Made by a program: the position numbers and the translations under genes
Part shown: positions 24,861-33,350 of the stretch, piece after piece
How the letters are laid out: each line of letters opens with the position of its first letter
Numbering within the stretch: position 1 is the stretch's first letter
The notes under the pieces: model-generated
Seen by the model: the letters and a program-made list of their open reading frames with translations, nothing else
The model's database searches: none
What the model was told of the DNA's origin: nothing
Assembly: GCF_000721705.1 (NCBI RefSeq)
Contig: NZ_JOJL01000034.1
Location: 22,099-86,098 of the forward strand
Direction: 5' to 3'
DNA from: Actinoplanes subtropicus
Lineage (GTDB): Bacteria > Actinomycetota > Actinomycetes > Mycobacteriales > Micromonosporaceae
Length of the DNA: 64,000 nucleotides

Positions 24861-26264
24861 GTGTATGACTACGACCTGTTGGTGCTGGGCTCCGGGCCCA
24901 GCGGGCAGAAGGCCGCGATCGCCGCGTCGAAGCTCGGCCGCCGGGTGGGGATCATCGACCGCCGGGACATGATCGGCGGCGTCTGCATCAACACCGGCAC
25001 GGTGCCGTCGAAGACGCTGCGCGAGGCGGTTCTCTACCTGACCGGGCTCAGCCAGCGCGACCTGTACGGCTCGAGCTACCGGGTCAAGGACGACATCACC
25101 GTCGCCGACCTGGCCGCCCGCACCCAGCACGTGATCAGCCGGCAGACCGATGTCATCCGCAACCAGCTGTCCCGCAACCACGTTGCGATGATCACCGGCA
25201 CCGGGCGGTTCGCCGATGCGCACTCGCTCTGGGTGGACGGCGGCGACGGCCGGGATACCAAGGTCACCGCCGACAAGATCATCATTGCCGCGGGAACGCG
25301 ACCGGCCCGGCCGGAGAGCGTCGACTTCGACGAGCGGACGATCGTCGACTCGGACGGCGTGATCAACCTGCAGGCCGTGCCGCGCAGCATGGTGGTGGTC
25401 GGCGCCGGCGTGATCGGCATGGAGTACGCGTCGCTGTTCGCCGCCCTGGGTACCAAGGTCACCGTGGTCGAGCGCCGGGAGAAGATGCTCGATTTCTGCG
25501 ACGACGAGATCGTCGAGTCGCTCAAGTACCACCTGCGCGACCTGAACGTCGCGTTCCGCTTCGGCGAGGAGGTGGCCGCGGTCGAGAAGCACGAGAGCGC
25601 GGCGCTCTGCATTCTCAAGAGCGGCAAGAAGATCGTCGCCGACACGGTGATGTACTCGGCCGGGCGGCAGGGCCAGACGGACGACCTCAACCTCGAGGCG
25701 GCCGGGCTGGCTGCCGACCGTCGCGGCCGCATCGAGGTCGACGCCAATTACCGTACGGCGGTCGACAACGTCTACGCCGTCGGCGACGTGATCGGTTTTC
25801 CCGCGCTCGCCTCCACCTCGATGGAGCAGGGCCGGCTGGCCGCCCACCACGCGTGCGGCGAGCCGGCGCGCGAGATGGGCCAGTTGCAGCCGATCGGCAT
25901 CTACACGATTCCCGAGATCAGCTTCGTCGGTAAGACCGAGGACGAGCTGACCGACTCGTCGACGCCGTTCGAGGTGGGCATCGCGCGGTATCGCGAGCTC
26001 GCCCGCGGGCAGATCGTCGGCGACTCGTACGGCATGCTCAAGCTGTTGGTCGCCCCGGAGGACGGCAGGCTGCTCGGCGTGCACGTCTTCGGCACCGGCG
26101 CCACCGAGATCGTGCACATCGGGCAGGCCGTGATGGGTTGCGGCGGCACGGTCGACTTCCTGGTCGACGCGGTCTTCAACTACCCGACGCTGTCCGAGGC
26201 GTACAAGGTGGCGGCGCTGGACGCCGCCAACAAGATGCGCAACATCACCCGCATCGACGGCTAG
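24861..26264 (+). CDS. sthA: Soluble pyridine nucleotide transhydrogenase (Si-specific)
   Basis: The 467-residue flavoprotein starts at GTG 24861. It has the FAD-binding [17 protein letters not shown], the motif [18 protein letters not shown] (which in SthA replaces the redox Cys pair of lipoamide dehydrogenase with a single Cys and Thr), the NAD-binding [17 protein letters not shown], and the C-terminal dimerisation domain. It catalyses hydride exchange between NADPH and NAD+. The missing second Cys separates it from dihydrolipoyl dehydrogenase. Its stop overlaps that of the convergent L,D-transpeptidase gene by two bases (CTAG). Confidence 0.93.
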   Translation: MYDYDLLVLGSGPSGQKAAIAASKLGRRVGIIDRRDMIGGVCINTGTVPSKTLREAVLYLTGLSQRDLYGSSYRVKDDITVADLAARTQHVISRQTDVIRNQLSRNHVAMITGTGRFADAHSLWVDGGDGRDTKVTADKIIIAAGTRPARPESVDFDERTIVDSDGVINLQAVPRSMVVVGAGVIGMEYASLFAALGTKVTVVERREKMLDFCDDEIVESLKYHLRDLNVAFRFGEEVAAVEKHESAALCILKSGKKIVADTVMYSAGRQGQTDDLNLEAAGLAADRRGRIEVDANYRTAVDNVYAVGDVIGFPALASTSMEQGRLAAHHACGEPAREMGQLQPIGIYTIPEISFVGKTEDELTDSSTPFEVGIARYRELARGQIVGDSYGMLKLLVAPEDGRLLGVHVFGTGATEIVHIGQAVMGCGGTVDFLVDAVFNYPTLSEAYKVAALDAANKMRNITRIDG

Positions 26265-27094
26265 GAGTTGTAAACCCAGACCTTGGTCTGCAGCGGGAGC
26301 TTGCCGGTCGACCAGATCCAGTTGATCGCCGCGTTCGAGACTCGGGCGCAGCCGTGCGAGGCCGGGTAGGGCGGGATGCTGGGCGAGCCGTGCACCGCGA
26401 TGCCGCCGTTGAAGTACTTCGGGCGGAACAGGTCACCGAGGGGGCCGTGCCGCACGCCGTCGATCTGCCGGCCGACCTTGAAGTGGCCGGTCGGGGTGTC
26501 GGCGAGGTAGGTCTGCCCCTGGTACACGTAGTGCTCGTTGGACCCGGTCGAGGTGTTGAGCGTGGCGATCACCTCGCCGTCCTTGACGAACATGAGCAGC
26601 TGCTTCGTCAGGTTGATCTCGACGAGGTAGCCGCTGCCCGCCTTCGACCTGGCCGTCGGGCGCACCCCGGCGTCCAGGGCCTTCTGGGTCTTCGGGCCGA
26701 CCGAGCCGTCCCGCCCGATGCCGGCCGCCTTCTGCAGCGCGAAGACGGCCTGCTGGGTGGTGCCGCCGAAGTTGCCGTCGGCCGTGCCGTTCCAGTAACC
26801 GAGCTCGGTCAGCCGCTGCTGCAGCGCGAGCACGGCCGGGCCGGTCGAGCCGACCTTGAGCTTCTGCGGCTTCGCGGTGGCCGTCGGGGTCGGGGTGTGA
26901 GTGGTGGATGTCGCGGACGGCGTCGGGCTCGCGCTGGACGCACTGGATGCGCTGGGCTCCGGCCCCGTGGAGGGAAGCGTGGCGGCCGACGGCAGGGTGG
27001 TGGGAGCCTGCGCCCCGGTCTGCGGCGTGCTGTGTGAACCGCACCCGGCAACCAGCGCGACCGCCACCGCGATCGTCAGAGCCTTCCGCACCAT
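26261..27094 (-). CDS. L,D-transpeptidase lipoprotein with peptidoglycan-binding domain
   Basis: From ATG 27094, eight bases after GGGAGG, the 277-residue protein has a lipoprotein signal ([13 protein letters not shown]), a Ser/Thr/Pro-rich linker of about 60 residues, a PG_binding_1 domain ([20 protein letters not shown]) and a C-terminal YkuD domain. The catalytic motif [19 protein letters not shown] contains the conserved His, Ser, His, Gly and the nucleophilic Cys. It forms 3-3 cross-links in peptidoglycan or attaches proteins to it outside the membrane. Confidence 0.93.
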   Translation of the reverse strand: MVRKALTIAVAVALVAGCGSHSTPQTGAQAPTTLPSAATLPSTGPEPSASSASSASPTPSATSTTHTPTPTATAKPQKLKVGSTGPAVLALQQRLTELGYWNGTADGNFGGTTQQAVFALQKAAGIGRDGSVGPKTQKALDAGVRPTARSKAGSGYLVEINLTKQLLMFVKDGEVIATLNTSTGSNEHYVYQGQTYLADTPTGHFKVGRQIDGVRHGPLGDLFRPKYFNGGIAVHGSPSIPPYPASHGCARVSNAAINWIWSTGKLPLQTKVWVYNS

Positions 27095-27198
27095 GCGTTC
27101 CTCCCGTCCCACCAGAGGATCATTGCCGAAAAAGTCTCACGATGCCCACCCGTTGCCGAATGAGATTGTTTCGCGAATCACATCGTGACCCGCCGGGG

Positions 27199-27258
27199 CA
27201 AGTACTCACCCGGATCGAACGAGTGGTGGACCCGTCGTGAAAAAGAGTCAAGTACTCT
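27199..27258 (+). promoter_or_regulatory. Two direct CAAGTACTC repeats in the promoter region of the CGNR gene
   Basis: CAAGTACTC occurs at 27199-27207 and again at 27250-27258, the second seven bases before the ATG at 27265. The spacing of 51 bases start to start, near five helical turns, and the palindromic AGTACT core suggest a regulator binding site, perhaps for the CGNR protein itself. No experimental basis. Confidence 0.4.
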
Positions 27259-27264
27259 TCACCT

Positions 27265-27939
27265 ATGTCATGGATGGCCAGCGCCCGGCACGGCGTACGC
27301 GAGGCCCCCGGCGGGCTCGCCCTCGTGCAGGAGCTGCTGAATACGCGGGCCACCATGCACTACGGCGCTGACCTGCTGCTGCATGCCGACGACGGGCAGC
27401 GCTGGCTGACCGAGGCGCTGGCCACCTGGTCGCGGGTGTCCGGCCTGCCCGCCCCCACGCTGCTGATTTCCTCGAACGACATGCGGTCGCTGCGCCGGCT
27501 GCGCACCACCTTCGAAAACGTGATTCTCGCCGCCGGTAACCGGATGGACGGCGCGCTGCCGCCGGCCGACGTGCCGGTCAGCCTGGTGCCCGATGCGGAT
27601 GGCTGGGTGCGCATGGTCCCGACCGGCCGCGGCACCCGGTGGCTGGCCTCCGCGCTCTGGGCCGAGGCGCTGCTCGCCCAGCAGGCCGGGCTCTGGCCGC
27701 GGCTGAAGCTGTGCCACAACGTCGACTGTCGGGCCGCCTTCTTCGACACCTCGCGGAACAACTCGGGCGTCTGGCACGACGTCTCCACCTGCGGAAACAC
27801 GGCGAACCTGCGGGCCTTCCGGGAACGCAAGCGCCTGCTCGGCGGCAGCGATGGCCAGATCGGGCGGCCGCAGCTGCCCGGGCCGCCGCAGCTGGGCAGC
27901 GGTCCGCCCCCACTGTCCGGCCCCTCCGGCCTGCGCTGA
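27265..27939 (+). CDS. CGNR zinc finger transcriptional regulator-like protein
   Basis: The 224-residue protein has an N-terminal alpha-helical stress-response domain (ALVQELLNTRATMHYGADLL) and a C-terminal CGNR finger in which LCHNVDCRAAFFD supplies the first Cys pair and VSTCGNTANLRAFRERKR the second with the name-giving CGN. CGNR proteins are putative DNA-binding regulators common in actinomycetes. The last 30 residues are Pro/Gly-rich and look disordered. Paired CAAGTACTC repeats upstream hint at self-regulation. Confidence 0.85.
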   Translation: MSWMASARHGVREAPGGLALVQELLNTRATMHYGADLLLHADDGQRWLTEALATWSRVSGLPAPTLLISSNDMRSLRRLRTTFENVILAAGNRMDGALPPADVPVSLVPDADGWVRMVPTGRGTRWLASALWAEALLAQQAGLWPRLKLCHNVDCRAAFFDTSRNNSGVWHDVSTCGNTANLRAFRERKRLLGGSDGQIGRPQLPGPPQLGSGPPPLSGPSGLR

Positions 27940-27974
27940 CCCCTTTGACGGCGCGGCCCCTTTTGACGGCGCGG
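27940..27974 (+). repeat. Short tandem duplication, 17-18 bases
   Basis: CCCCTTTGACGGCGCGG is followed directly by CCCCTTTTGACGGCGCGG, beginning within the stop codon region of the CGNR gene. The second copy differs by one inserted T. A slippage duplication is the simplest reading. Confidence 0.7.
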
Positions 27975-28029
27975 GGACGCGCCCACCTGCGGTGGGAACT
28001 TCGCGGGCGCGCCGGGCGACTATGGGGAC

Positions 28030-28803
28030 ATGGCTTCTTGTGAGCGGTGGCGCGAGATGCTGTCCGCACAGCTGGACGGCGAGGACGACCCGGCCGACCG
28101 GCCGCTGGTCGACGAGCATCTGGCCGGGTGTGCCGGTTGCCGGGAGTGGCTGGACGGCGCGGCCACGGTCAACCGGCTGACCCGGATCGGCGTGGGGGTC
28201 GCCCCGGATCTCAGCGCGAGCATCCTGGCCGCCGCGGAGCAGACGCCGCCGAGACGCCGCTTTCCGCTCGCCACGGCCCTCTACATCGCGCTCGCCGGGG
28301 TCGGCGCGGTGCAGCTCATTCTGGGTCTCGACCAGATCGGCGGCGGTGTGGTCGGCGCCCATGTGCACACCGGCGTGGATGCGACCTCCGGCCACCTGTG
28401 GCACGAGTCGGCCGCCTGGAACGTCGCGGTCGGCGCCGGGTACATGTTCATCGCGCTGCGCCGGAGCCGCCCGTCCGGCCTGGTGCCGATGCTCACCGCG
28501 TTCGTCGGCATGCTGCTGTTGCTCTCGGTCAACGACCTCACCGGCGACCGGGTCGACTCCACCCGGCTGGTCAGCCACGGCTTCGTGATCCTCGGATACC
28601 TGCTGGTGGTGGCGCTCACCCGGATACCGGGCGGCTTCGCGCAGCCGCCGGGCGCCCGCTCCACGTCCTGGTCGGGCTGGCGGGCCCGGTTCGCCGACGA
28701 CGAGGAATCGACCGGCGATCTCGACGGGCTCCGCCGTCCGGGCCTGCGTCTGGTGCCGCCCGGCCCGATGACCGCCGAGCACCGGGATCGCCCGGCCGCC
28801 TGA
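28030..28803 (+). CDS. Membrane protein with N-terminal zf-HC2 anti-sigma-type zinc finger
   Basis: The 257-residue protein starts with a zinc-binding anti-sigma pattern: Cys4, then HLAGCAGC (His30, Cys34, Cys37). Four to five membrane segments follow (about 80-240: TALYIALAGVGAVQLILGL, LVPMLTAFVGMLLLLSV, FVILGYLLVVAL). Zinc-finger proteins of this form usually hold ECF sigma factors at the membrane, but no sigma gene lies beside it here. The C-terminal 50 residues are charged and probably cytoplasmic. Confidence 0.75.
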   Translation: MASCERWREMLSAQLDGEDDPADRPLVDEHLAGCAGCREWLDGAATVNRLTRIGVGVAPDLSASILAAAEQTPPRRRFPLATALYIALAGVGAVQLILGLDQIGGGVVGAHVHTGVDATSGHLWHESAAWNVAVGAGYMFIALRRSRPSGLVPMLTAFVGMLLLLSVNDLTGDRVDSTRLVSHGFVILGYLLVVALTRIPGGFAQPPGARSTSWSGWRARFADDEESTGDLDGLRRPGLRLVPPGPMTAEHRDRPAA

Positions 28804-28861
28804 GGGGGGCCTACGGAGGGGGACCGTCCGGTAACGTCGGGCGGGTGACTGGGCCGGAGCG

Positions 28862-29266
28862 GTGATGCCCTGGTGGGCGCAGCTACTCGTCAGCCTCGCC
28901 GCGGCTCTGCTGATCGCCTGGCTGGCGCTGGTCGTCGCGCTGCTGATCGCCAAGCCCGACAAGGGGCTGCTCCGCGAGGCGCTACGGCTGCTGCCCGACG
29001 TGCTGCGGCTGCTCCGCCGGCTGGCCGGCGACCGCGGCCTGCCCCGCGGTGTGCGGATCCGGCTGATGTTTCTGCTGGTCTACCTCGCCGTGCCGATCGA
29101 TCTGATCCCGGATTTCATCCCCGTTCTCGGCTACGCGGATGACGCGATCATCGTGACGGCCGTGCTGCGTTCGGTGGTACGCCGTGCCGGGCTGGACGCC
29201 GTTCGCGCCCACTGGCCCGGCACCGACGAGGGCTTCGCCGCCGTGTGTCGCCTCACCGGCGTGTAG
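28862..29266 (+). CDS. DUF1232 (YkvA-like) membrane protein
   Basis: The 134-residue protein opens with a membrane helix (WWAQLLVSLAAALLIAWLALVVALL) and then carries the DUF1232 core: RIRLMFLLVYLAVPIDLIPDFIPVLGYADDAII. The PIDLIPDFIP...DD motif is diagnostic. Function unknown. Start is GTG 28862 or ATG 28865. Its stop is followed immediately by a dispersed repeat (29267-29390). Confidence 0.85.
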   Translation: MMPWWAQLLVSLAAALLIAWLALVVALLIAKPDKGLLREALRLLPDVLRLLRRLAGDRGLPRGVRIRLMFLLVYLAVPIDLIPDFIPVLGYADDAIIVTAVLRSVVRRAGLDAVRAHWPGTDEGFAAVCRLTGV

Positions 29267-29390
29267 GTCTTGGGCCGGGCCCGCCCGGCGGCCGGGGTCG
29301 GGGCGGGTGTTGCAACTGGCGGCCCGGGCACATCGGGGACCTGGCTGACTCGTACGGTCGAAGCAGCGGAAGGGAAACGCCCGGCGTCAG
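29267..29390 (+). repeat. Dispersed repeat copy (short form), related to 40.1 kb and 44.8 kb copies
   Basis: Beginning right at the stop codon of the DUF1232 gene, this stretch reads GTCTTGGGCCGGGC, CCCGGCGGCCGG, CGGCCCGGGCAC, CGGGGAC and CGTACGGTCGAAG, then GGAAGGGAAACGC. The same ordered blocks appear at about 40105-40240 (same strand) and, reverse-complemented, at 44700-44880. It lacks the 112-bp inner element found beside those copies. Confidence 0.7.
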
Positions 29391-29620
29391 CGCGCCGGGG
29401 GTCGGACGGAGAGCTCGCGCCACTCGTCCGGGCCGGAGAGCAGCGCGCGCACCTTGTCGAGCGCGGCGTCTTCGCTGGCGCACTCGTAGAAGTGTGAGAC
29501 GCCGTCGGCACCGCCGTCGCGGGACTCGACATACCACTGGTCACCGCTCACCCGCAGGAAGACATCCTTGCGGGCGATGCGGCCCCACTTACCGTTCCAC
29601 CAGTGTTTCCGCTGCTCCAT
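29387..29620 (-). CDS. Small conserved hypothetical protein
   Basis: Starting at ATG 29620 (MEQRKHWWNGKWGRIARK), the protein is 77 residues. It is compact and charged with several aromatic residues (WWNGKWG, QWYVESRDGGADG, HFYECASEDAALDKV), a composition unlike random frame noise. I recognise it only as a typical small actinomycete protein of unknown function. The frame is open upstream to 29707 but the extra residues look non-coding. Confidence 0.6.
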   Translation of the reverse strand: MEQRKHWWNGKWGRIARKDVFLRVSGDQWYVESRDGGADGVSHFYECASEDAALDKVRALLSGPDEWRELSVRPPAR

Positions 29621-29684
29621 CCGGCTACTGTATAGAACATCTGTTCGAATCGTACCCGGTCTGGTTGATCTTTTTCGCAGTGTG

Positions 29685-30146
29685 TCAGCGCGGTGGCTCC
29701 TGGTCACGGCGCAGGATGTCCTCGATCGCGCTGCCGCGGGCGCCCGAGGCCGTGGCGTTCTGGGCCAGCAGGTCGCGGATCTGGGTGAGCAGCACGATGT
29801 CCTCGCTCGGCGCCTTCGGCGGCGGCTCCTCGCCGCGCCGGCGACGCTCGGCCAGCAGGTTGAGCGGCATGACCACCAGGAAGTAGAGGACGGCCGCCGT
29901 GATCAGGAACGTGATGATCGCGTTGATGAACGTGGCGTAGTCGAACTCGATGCCCTTCTTGGGTACCCATTTGCCGGCGTTGGTCCCGGTGCTGCCGCCC
30001 ATCAGCTGGATCAGGGGCTTGAGGAAGCCGTTGGTGAACGCGGTGACGACCGCGGTGAAGGCGGCGCCGATCACGATGCCGACCGCCAGGTCGACGACGT
30101 TGCCGCGCATGATGAAGTCTTTGAAGCCCTGGAAGACCTTGTTCAC
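29685..30146 (-). CDS. mscL: Large-conductance mechanosensitive channel MscL
   Basis: The 153-residue protein has the conserved N-terminal amphipathic helix and first membrane segment (FKDFIMRGNVVDLAVGIVIGAAF), the periplasmic loop, the second membrane helix (FINAIITFLITAAVLYFLVV) and a charged C-terminal bundle. MscL opens under membrane tension to release solutes on osmotic downshock. The C-terminal tail is about 15 residues longer than in E. coli, as often in actinobacteria. Confidence 0.95.
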   Translation of the reverse strand: MNKVFQGFKDFIMRGNVVDLAVGIVIGAAFTAVVTAFTNGFLKPLIQLMGGSTGTNAGKWVPKKGIEFDYATFINAIITFLITAAVLYFLVVMPLNLLAERRRRGEEPPPKAPSEDIVLLTQIRDLLAQNATASGARGSAIEDILRRDQEPPR

Positions 30147-30183
30147 GGCGACAAACTACGCCGATCGGGTCAGTCGGGGGAAG

Positions 30184-30537
30184 TCAGTCGAGCGCCGGTT
30201 CCTGAGCGGTGACCGCCTCGTCGACCGTGGGGTAGGTGCGCAGCACCTCGACCAGCCCGCTCACCTCGAGGATGCGCAGCACGCCGCGCTGCGGGGCGGC
30301 GAGCCGGACGGTGCCGCCGGCGTCGTCGGTGCTGTTCTTGGCCCGGACGAAGACCGAGAGCCCGGTGGAATCGCAGAACGAGACGTCGGCCAGGTCGAAG
30401 ACCAGCCGGGTGCGCCCCTTCTCGAGCAGGTCGCTGATCTGGTCCTGCAGTTGGGGCGCGGTGGCCATGTCCAGCTCACCGGCCACCGACACGACGACCA
30501 TGCCGGCGCGCTGTTCCGTTTGTACCGTCAGGGACAT
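30184..30537 (-). CDS. STAS-domain anti-sigma factor antagonist
   Basis: A 117-residue single STAS domain with the SpoIIAA/RsbV signature DLADVSFCDSTGLSVFV; the phosphorylatable Ser is residue 57. Such proteins bind and neutralise HATPase anti-sigma factors when dephosphorylated by PP2C phosphatases, several of which are encoded next door. It is divergent from rsbR, so it probably reads out the stressosome operon's activity. Confidence 0.9.
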   Translation of the reverse strand: MSLTVQTEQRAGMVVVSVAGELDMATAPQLQDQISDLLEKGRTRLVFDLADVSFCDSTGLSVFVRAKNSTDDAGGTVRLAAPQRGVLRILEVSGLVEVLRTYPTVDEAVTAQEPALD

Positions 30538-30622
30538 TCAGGACCTCCAGGTATGTGCAGAACGGTACTCCAGACGGGGTCTGATCGGCAGGACGGGGCG
30601 TCCGTTCGTGACCTTGCCGTCT

Positions 30623-30642
30623 TAGTTGGCTCACGGCAACTA
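30623..30642. promoter_or_regulatory. Dyad in the divergent promoter region of the stressosome operon
   Basis: TAGTTG (30623-30628) and CAACTA (30637-30642) form a six-base inverted repeat with an eight-base spacer, lying between the divergent STAS gene and rsbR. It is a plausible operator, but short enough to occur by chance. Confidence 0.3.
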
Positions 30643-30705
30643 TTAGACGCTCCGGTGATACAGTCCGCCCGTTGCGCGTACCTATGAGGTGATCAGGAGG
30701 CAGCG

Positions 30706-31530
30706 GTGGCGCTGGGTCCGGAAGAGGCGAATCGCTTCGCCGCCCTGTTGGAGGAGCGCCAGGAGGAGCTGGTCGGCGCCTGGACCGACCGGGTGGCGCA
30801 GAGCCTGCGCGGCCGGTTGAGCCGTACCGAGCTCGAGCGGCAGACCGGCGAGCTGCGCAAGGGCTTCCACGCCGCGCTGGCCGGCGGCGCCGCCGAGCTG
30901 GGCCAGGAACCGGCCGACGAGCTGCGCGCGCAGCTCACCGAGCTGTCCAGCAGCCGGGCGCGGCAGGGCTTCTCCGCGACCGAGACCGCGGTCAGCGTCT
31001 TCGCCCTCAAGGATGCGGTGCTCACCGTGCTGGACGGCAGCGACGCCTCCAACCTGCGGGACTACGTCGCCTTCTCCGGCTTCGTCGACCAGGCCGCGCT
31101 GTTCACCTTCGACAGCTATGTGCAGATCCGGGAGGGGCTCATCGCCGACCAGGCCGAGCAGTTGCTCGAGCTGTCCACGCCGGTGGTGAAGCTGTGGGAG
31201 GGCGTGGTGGCCGTCCCGCTGGTCGGCACGCTCGACTCGGCCCGCGCCCAGGTGGTGATGGAGCGGCTGCTGGAGACGCTGGTGGAGACCGGCTCGCCGC
31301 ACGCGATCATCGACATCACCGGCGTGCCCGCCGTCGACACCCAGGTGGCGCAGCACATCCTCAAGACCGTGGTGGCCGCCCGGCTGATGGGCGCGGACTG
31401 CATCATCTCCGGCATCCGGCCGCAGATCGCCCAGACGATCGTGGCGCTCGGCATCGAGTTCGGCGACATCGCCACCAAGGCGTCGCTGGCCGACGCGCTC
31501 CGCTTCGTCCTCAAGAAGACCGGGCGCTGA
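30706..31530 (+). CDS. rsbR: RsbR-type stressosome co-antagonist
   Basis: GTG 30706, with AGGAGGC seven bases upstream, opens a 274-residue protein. Residues 1-150 form a helical N-terminal sensor of the RsbRD type; residues 155-270 form a STAS domain (VPLVGTLDSARAQVVMERLL, DITGVPAVDTQVAQHILKTV). Thr205 and Thr212 occupy the region phosphorylated by RsbT in Bacillus. With RsbS it should form the large stressosome core in the cytoplasm. It is the first gene of a six-gene run joined by overlaps. Confidence 0.9.
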   Translation: MALGPEEANRFAALLEERQEELVGAWTDRVAQSLRGRLSRTELERQTGELRKGFHAALAGGAAELGQEPADELRAQLTELSSSRARQGFSATETAVSVFALKDAVLTVLDGSDASNLRDYVAFSGFVDQAALFTFDSYVQIREGLIADQAEQLLELSTPVVKLWEGVVAVPLVGTLDSARAQVVMERLLETLVETGSPHAIIDITGVPAVDTQVAQHILKTVVAARLMGADCIISGIRPQIAQTIVALGIEFGDIATKASLADALRFVLKKTGR

Positions 31531-31531
31531 C

Positions 31532-31942
31532 GTGGAGCGGGTGCCGATCCTCAAGCTCGGGGAGATCCTGCTGGTCTCCATTCAGATCGACATGGAGGAT
31601 CAGGTCGCCCTGCAGCTGCAGGAGGACCTCGCCGAGCGGATCGTGGCGACCCGCTGCCACGGAGTGCTCATCGACATCAGCGCGCTGGACATCGTCGACT
31701 CGTTCGTCGGCCGTACGCTCGCCACCATCGCCTCGATCTCCCGGGTGCTGGACGCCGAGACCGTGGTGGTCGGCATGCGCCCGGCCGTCGCGATCACCCT
31801 GGTCGAACTGGGGCTGTCGCTGCCGGGCATCCGCACCGCGCTCAACGTCGAGCTCGGCATGGAGCTGCTGGCCCGCGACGCTTCCTTCGACTTCGAGGAC
31901 GCCGCATCCATGGCGGTCGACGAGGCGGTCGACGAGCCGTGA
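31532..31942 (+). CDS. rsbS: RsbS-type stressosome scaffold protein
   Basis: A 136-residue STAS protein beginning VPILKLGEILLVSIQIDMED, the characteristic RsbS start, with the phospho-site in LDIVDSFVGRTLATI (Ser57). In Bacillus, RsbS holds RsbT in the stressosome until phosphorylated. A C-terminal extension of about 20 acidic residues (SFDFEDAASMAVDEAV) goes beyond the usual domain. It starts one base after the rsbR stop. Confidence 0.92.
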   Translation: MERVPILKLGEILLVSIQIDMEDQVALQLQEDLAERIVATRCHGVLIDISALDIVDSFVGRTLATIASISRVLDAETVVVGMRPAVAITLVELGLSLPGIRTALNVELGMELLARDASFDFEDAASMAVDEAVDEP

Positions 31943-32340
31943 GCGACGGCGAGCGGATCGAGGTCGGCACCGACCAGGATGTCGTCCGGGTGCGCCAGCT
32001 CGTGCGTACGGTCGCGGTGTCGGTCAAGCTCTCCCTGGTCGACCAGACCAAGCTGGTCACCGCCGCGAGCGAGCTCGCCCGCAACACCCTGGTCTACGGC
32101 GGGGGCGGCACGGTCGAGGTGGCCCGGGTGGACAACGGCCGACGGCGGGGCATCCAGATCGTCTTCGCCGACCAGGGCCCGGGCATCGCCGACCTCGAGC
32201 TGGCGCTCACCGACGGCTACACCACCGGAGGTGGCCTGGGGCTGGGGTTGAGCGGCGCCCGGCGGCTGGTCGACGAGTTCCTCATCGACACCTCGATCGG
32301 CCGGGGAACGACGGTTACCGTCACCAAGTGGTGCCGATGA
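31939..32340 (+). CDS. rsbT: RsbT-type serine/threonine switch kinase
   Basis: GTG 31939 overlaps the rsbS stop. The 133-residue HATPase protein has an intact N-box (TAASELARNTLVYGGGG, Asn49), G1 box (ADQGPGI, Asp78) and G2 lid (GGGLGLGLSGARRL). RsbT phosphorylates RsbR and RsbS and, once released, activates a PP2C phosphatase. Candidate targets are the two PP2C proteins encoded downstream. Confidence 0.93.
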   Translation: MSDGERIEVGTDQDVVRVRQLVRTVAVSVKLSLVDQTKLVTAASELARNTLVYGGGGTVEVARVDNGRRRGIQIVFADQGPGIADLELALTDGYTTGGGLGLGLSGARRLVDEFLIDTSIGRGTTVTVTKWCR

Positions 32341-33350
32341 CCGGAGGGCTCGAGCAGCTGCTGGACGGGGGCGCCTGGTTCCGGGTGGAGGCCGCGGCCA
32401 GCGCCTCGGCCGCCCGCCGGGCCGCCGAGCGGCTGGCCGTCCAGGTCGGGCTCTCCGAGCGGCGCACCGCCGACCTGTCGATCGTGACCGCGGAGGCGGC
32501 CGGAAACCTGGTCAAGCACGCCGACCAGGGCACGCTGCTGGTCCGCGCGGTGCGTACCGAGCAGCAGGCGGGCGTCGAGATCATCGCGATCGACCACGGG
32601 CCGGGGATGGCCGACCTGGCGCTGTCGGTGGGCGACGGGCACTCCACGGCGGGCACTCTCGGCATCGGGCTGGGCGCCATCGAGCGGCAGGCCTCCTGGT
32701 CGGACCTGCATTCCGTACCCGGCAAGGGAACCGTGCTGGTCGCCCAGGTCTGGCCGGCCGGCCCACCGGAACCCACCTGGGCCGCGGGGTTGACCCGCCC
32801 GCTCACCGGGGAGCCGGTGAGCGGCGACGCGTTCGCCATCCGCGAGCTGGAGGGCCACCGCCAGGCGCTGATGTGCGACGGGCTGGGGCACGGCGGTCTC
32901 GCCGCCGCGGCCGCGCAGGAGGCGGTACGGGCGTTCGCCGAGTCCCCGGCGCAGCCCCCGGCCGCCATGGTGGAGACGCTGCATCGCCGGCTCGGCCACA
33001 CCCGCGGCGCCGCGGTCGCCGTCGCCGAGCTCGATGCGGAGGCCGGCCTGGTCCGCTATGCGGGGCTGGGCAACATCTCCGGCACGGTGATCGGCTCGGC
33101 CGGCCGCCGCGGCATGATCTCGCTGCCCGGGATCGCCGGCCACCAGCGCCGCCAGATCCGGCAGTACGACTACCCGATCACGCCGGAGGCGATCGTGCTG
33201 ATGCACAGCGACGGCGTGGTCGACCGCTGGAATCCGGCCGACTACCCGGGCCTGCTGTCCCACTCGCCCGCCCTGATCGCGGCGACCGTTCTGCGCGACG
33301 CGGGGGTGCGGCGCGACGACGCCGGCGTGCTGGTGGCCCGGTCACGATGA
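32337..33350 (+). CDS. HATPase-PP2C fusion (RsbT/RsbW-like domain plus RsbX/SpoIIE-like phosphatase)
   Basis: The 337-residue protein starts in an ATGA overlap with rsbT. Residues 15-138 are an RsbT/RsbW-type HATPase (TAEAAGNLVKHA with Asn57, IDHGPGM with Asp86, a GTLGIGLGAIERQ lid). Residues 150-337 are a minimal PP2C/SpoIIE phosphatase with metal ligands in SGDAF, MCDGLGHG and HSDGVVDRW. The RsbX-like domain would dephosphorylate the stressosome and reset it. Kinase-like and phosphatase domains in one chain make it a possible self-contained switch. Such fusions occur in several bacterial phyla. Confidence 0.85.
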   Translation: MTGGLEQLLDGGAWFRVEAAASASAARRAAERLAVQVGLSERRTADLSIVTAEAAGNLVKHADQGTLLVRAVRTEQQAGVEIIAIDHGPGMADLALSVGDGHSTAGTLGIGLGAIERQASWSDLHSVPGKGTVLVAQVWPAGPPEPTWAAGLTRPLTGEPVSGDAFAIRELEGHRQALMCDGLGHGGLAAAAAQEAVRAFAESPAQPPAAMVETLHRRLGHTRGAAVAVAELDAEAGLVRYAGLGNISGTVIGSAGRRGMISLPGIAGHQRRQIRQYDYPITPEAIVLMHSDGVVDRWNPADYPGLLSHSPALIAATVLRDAGVRRDDAGVLVARSR

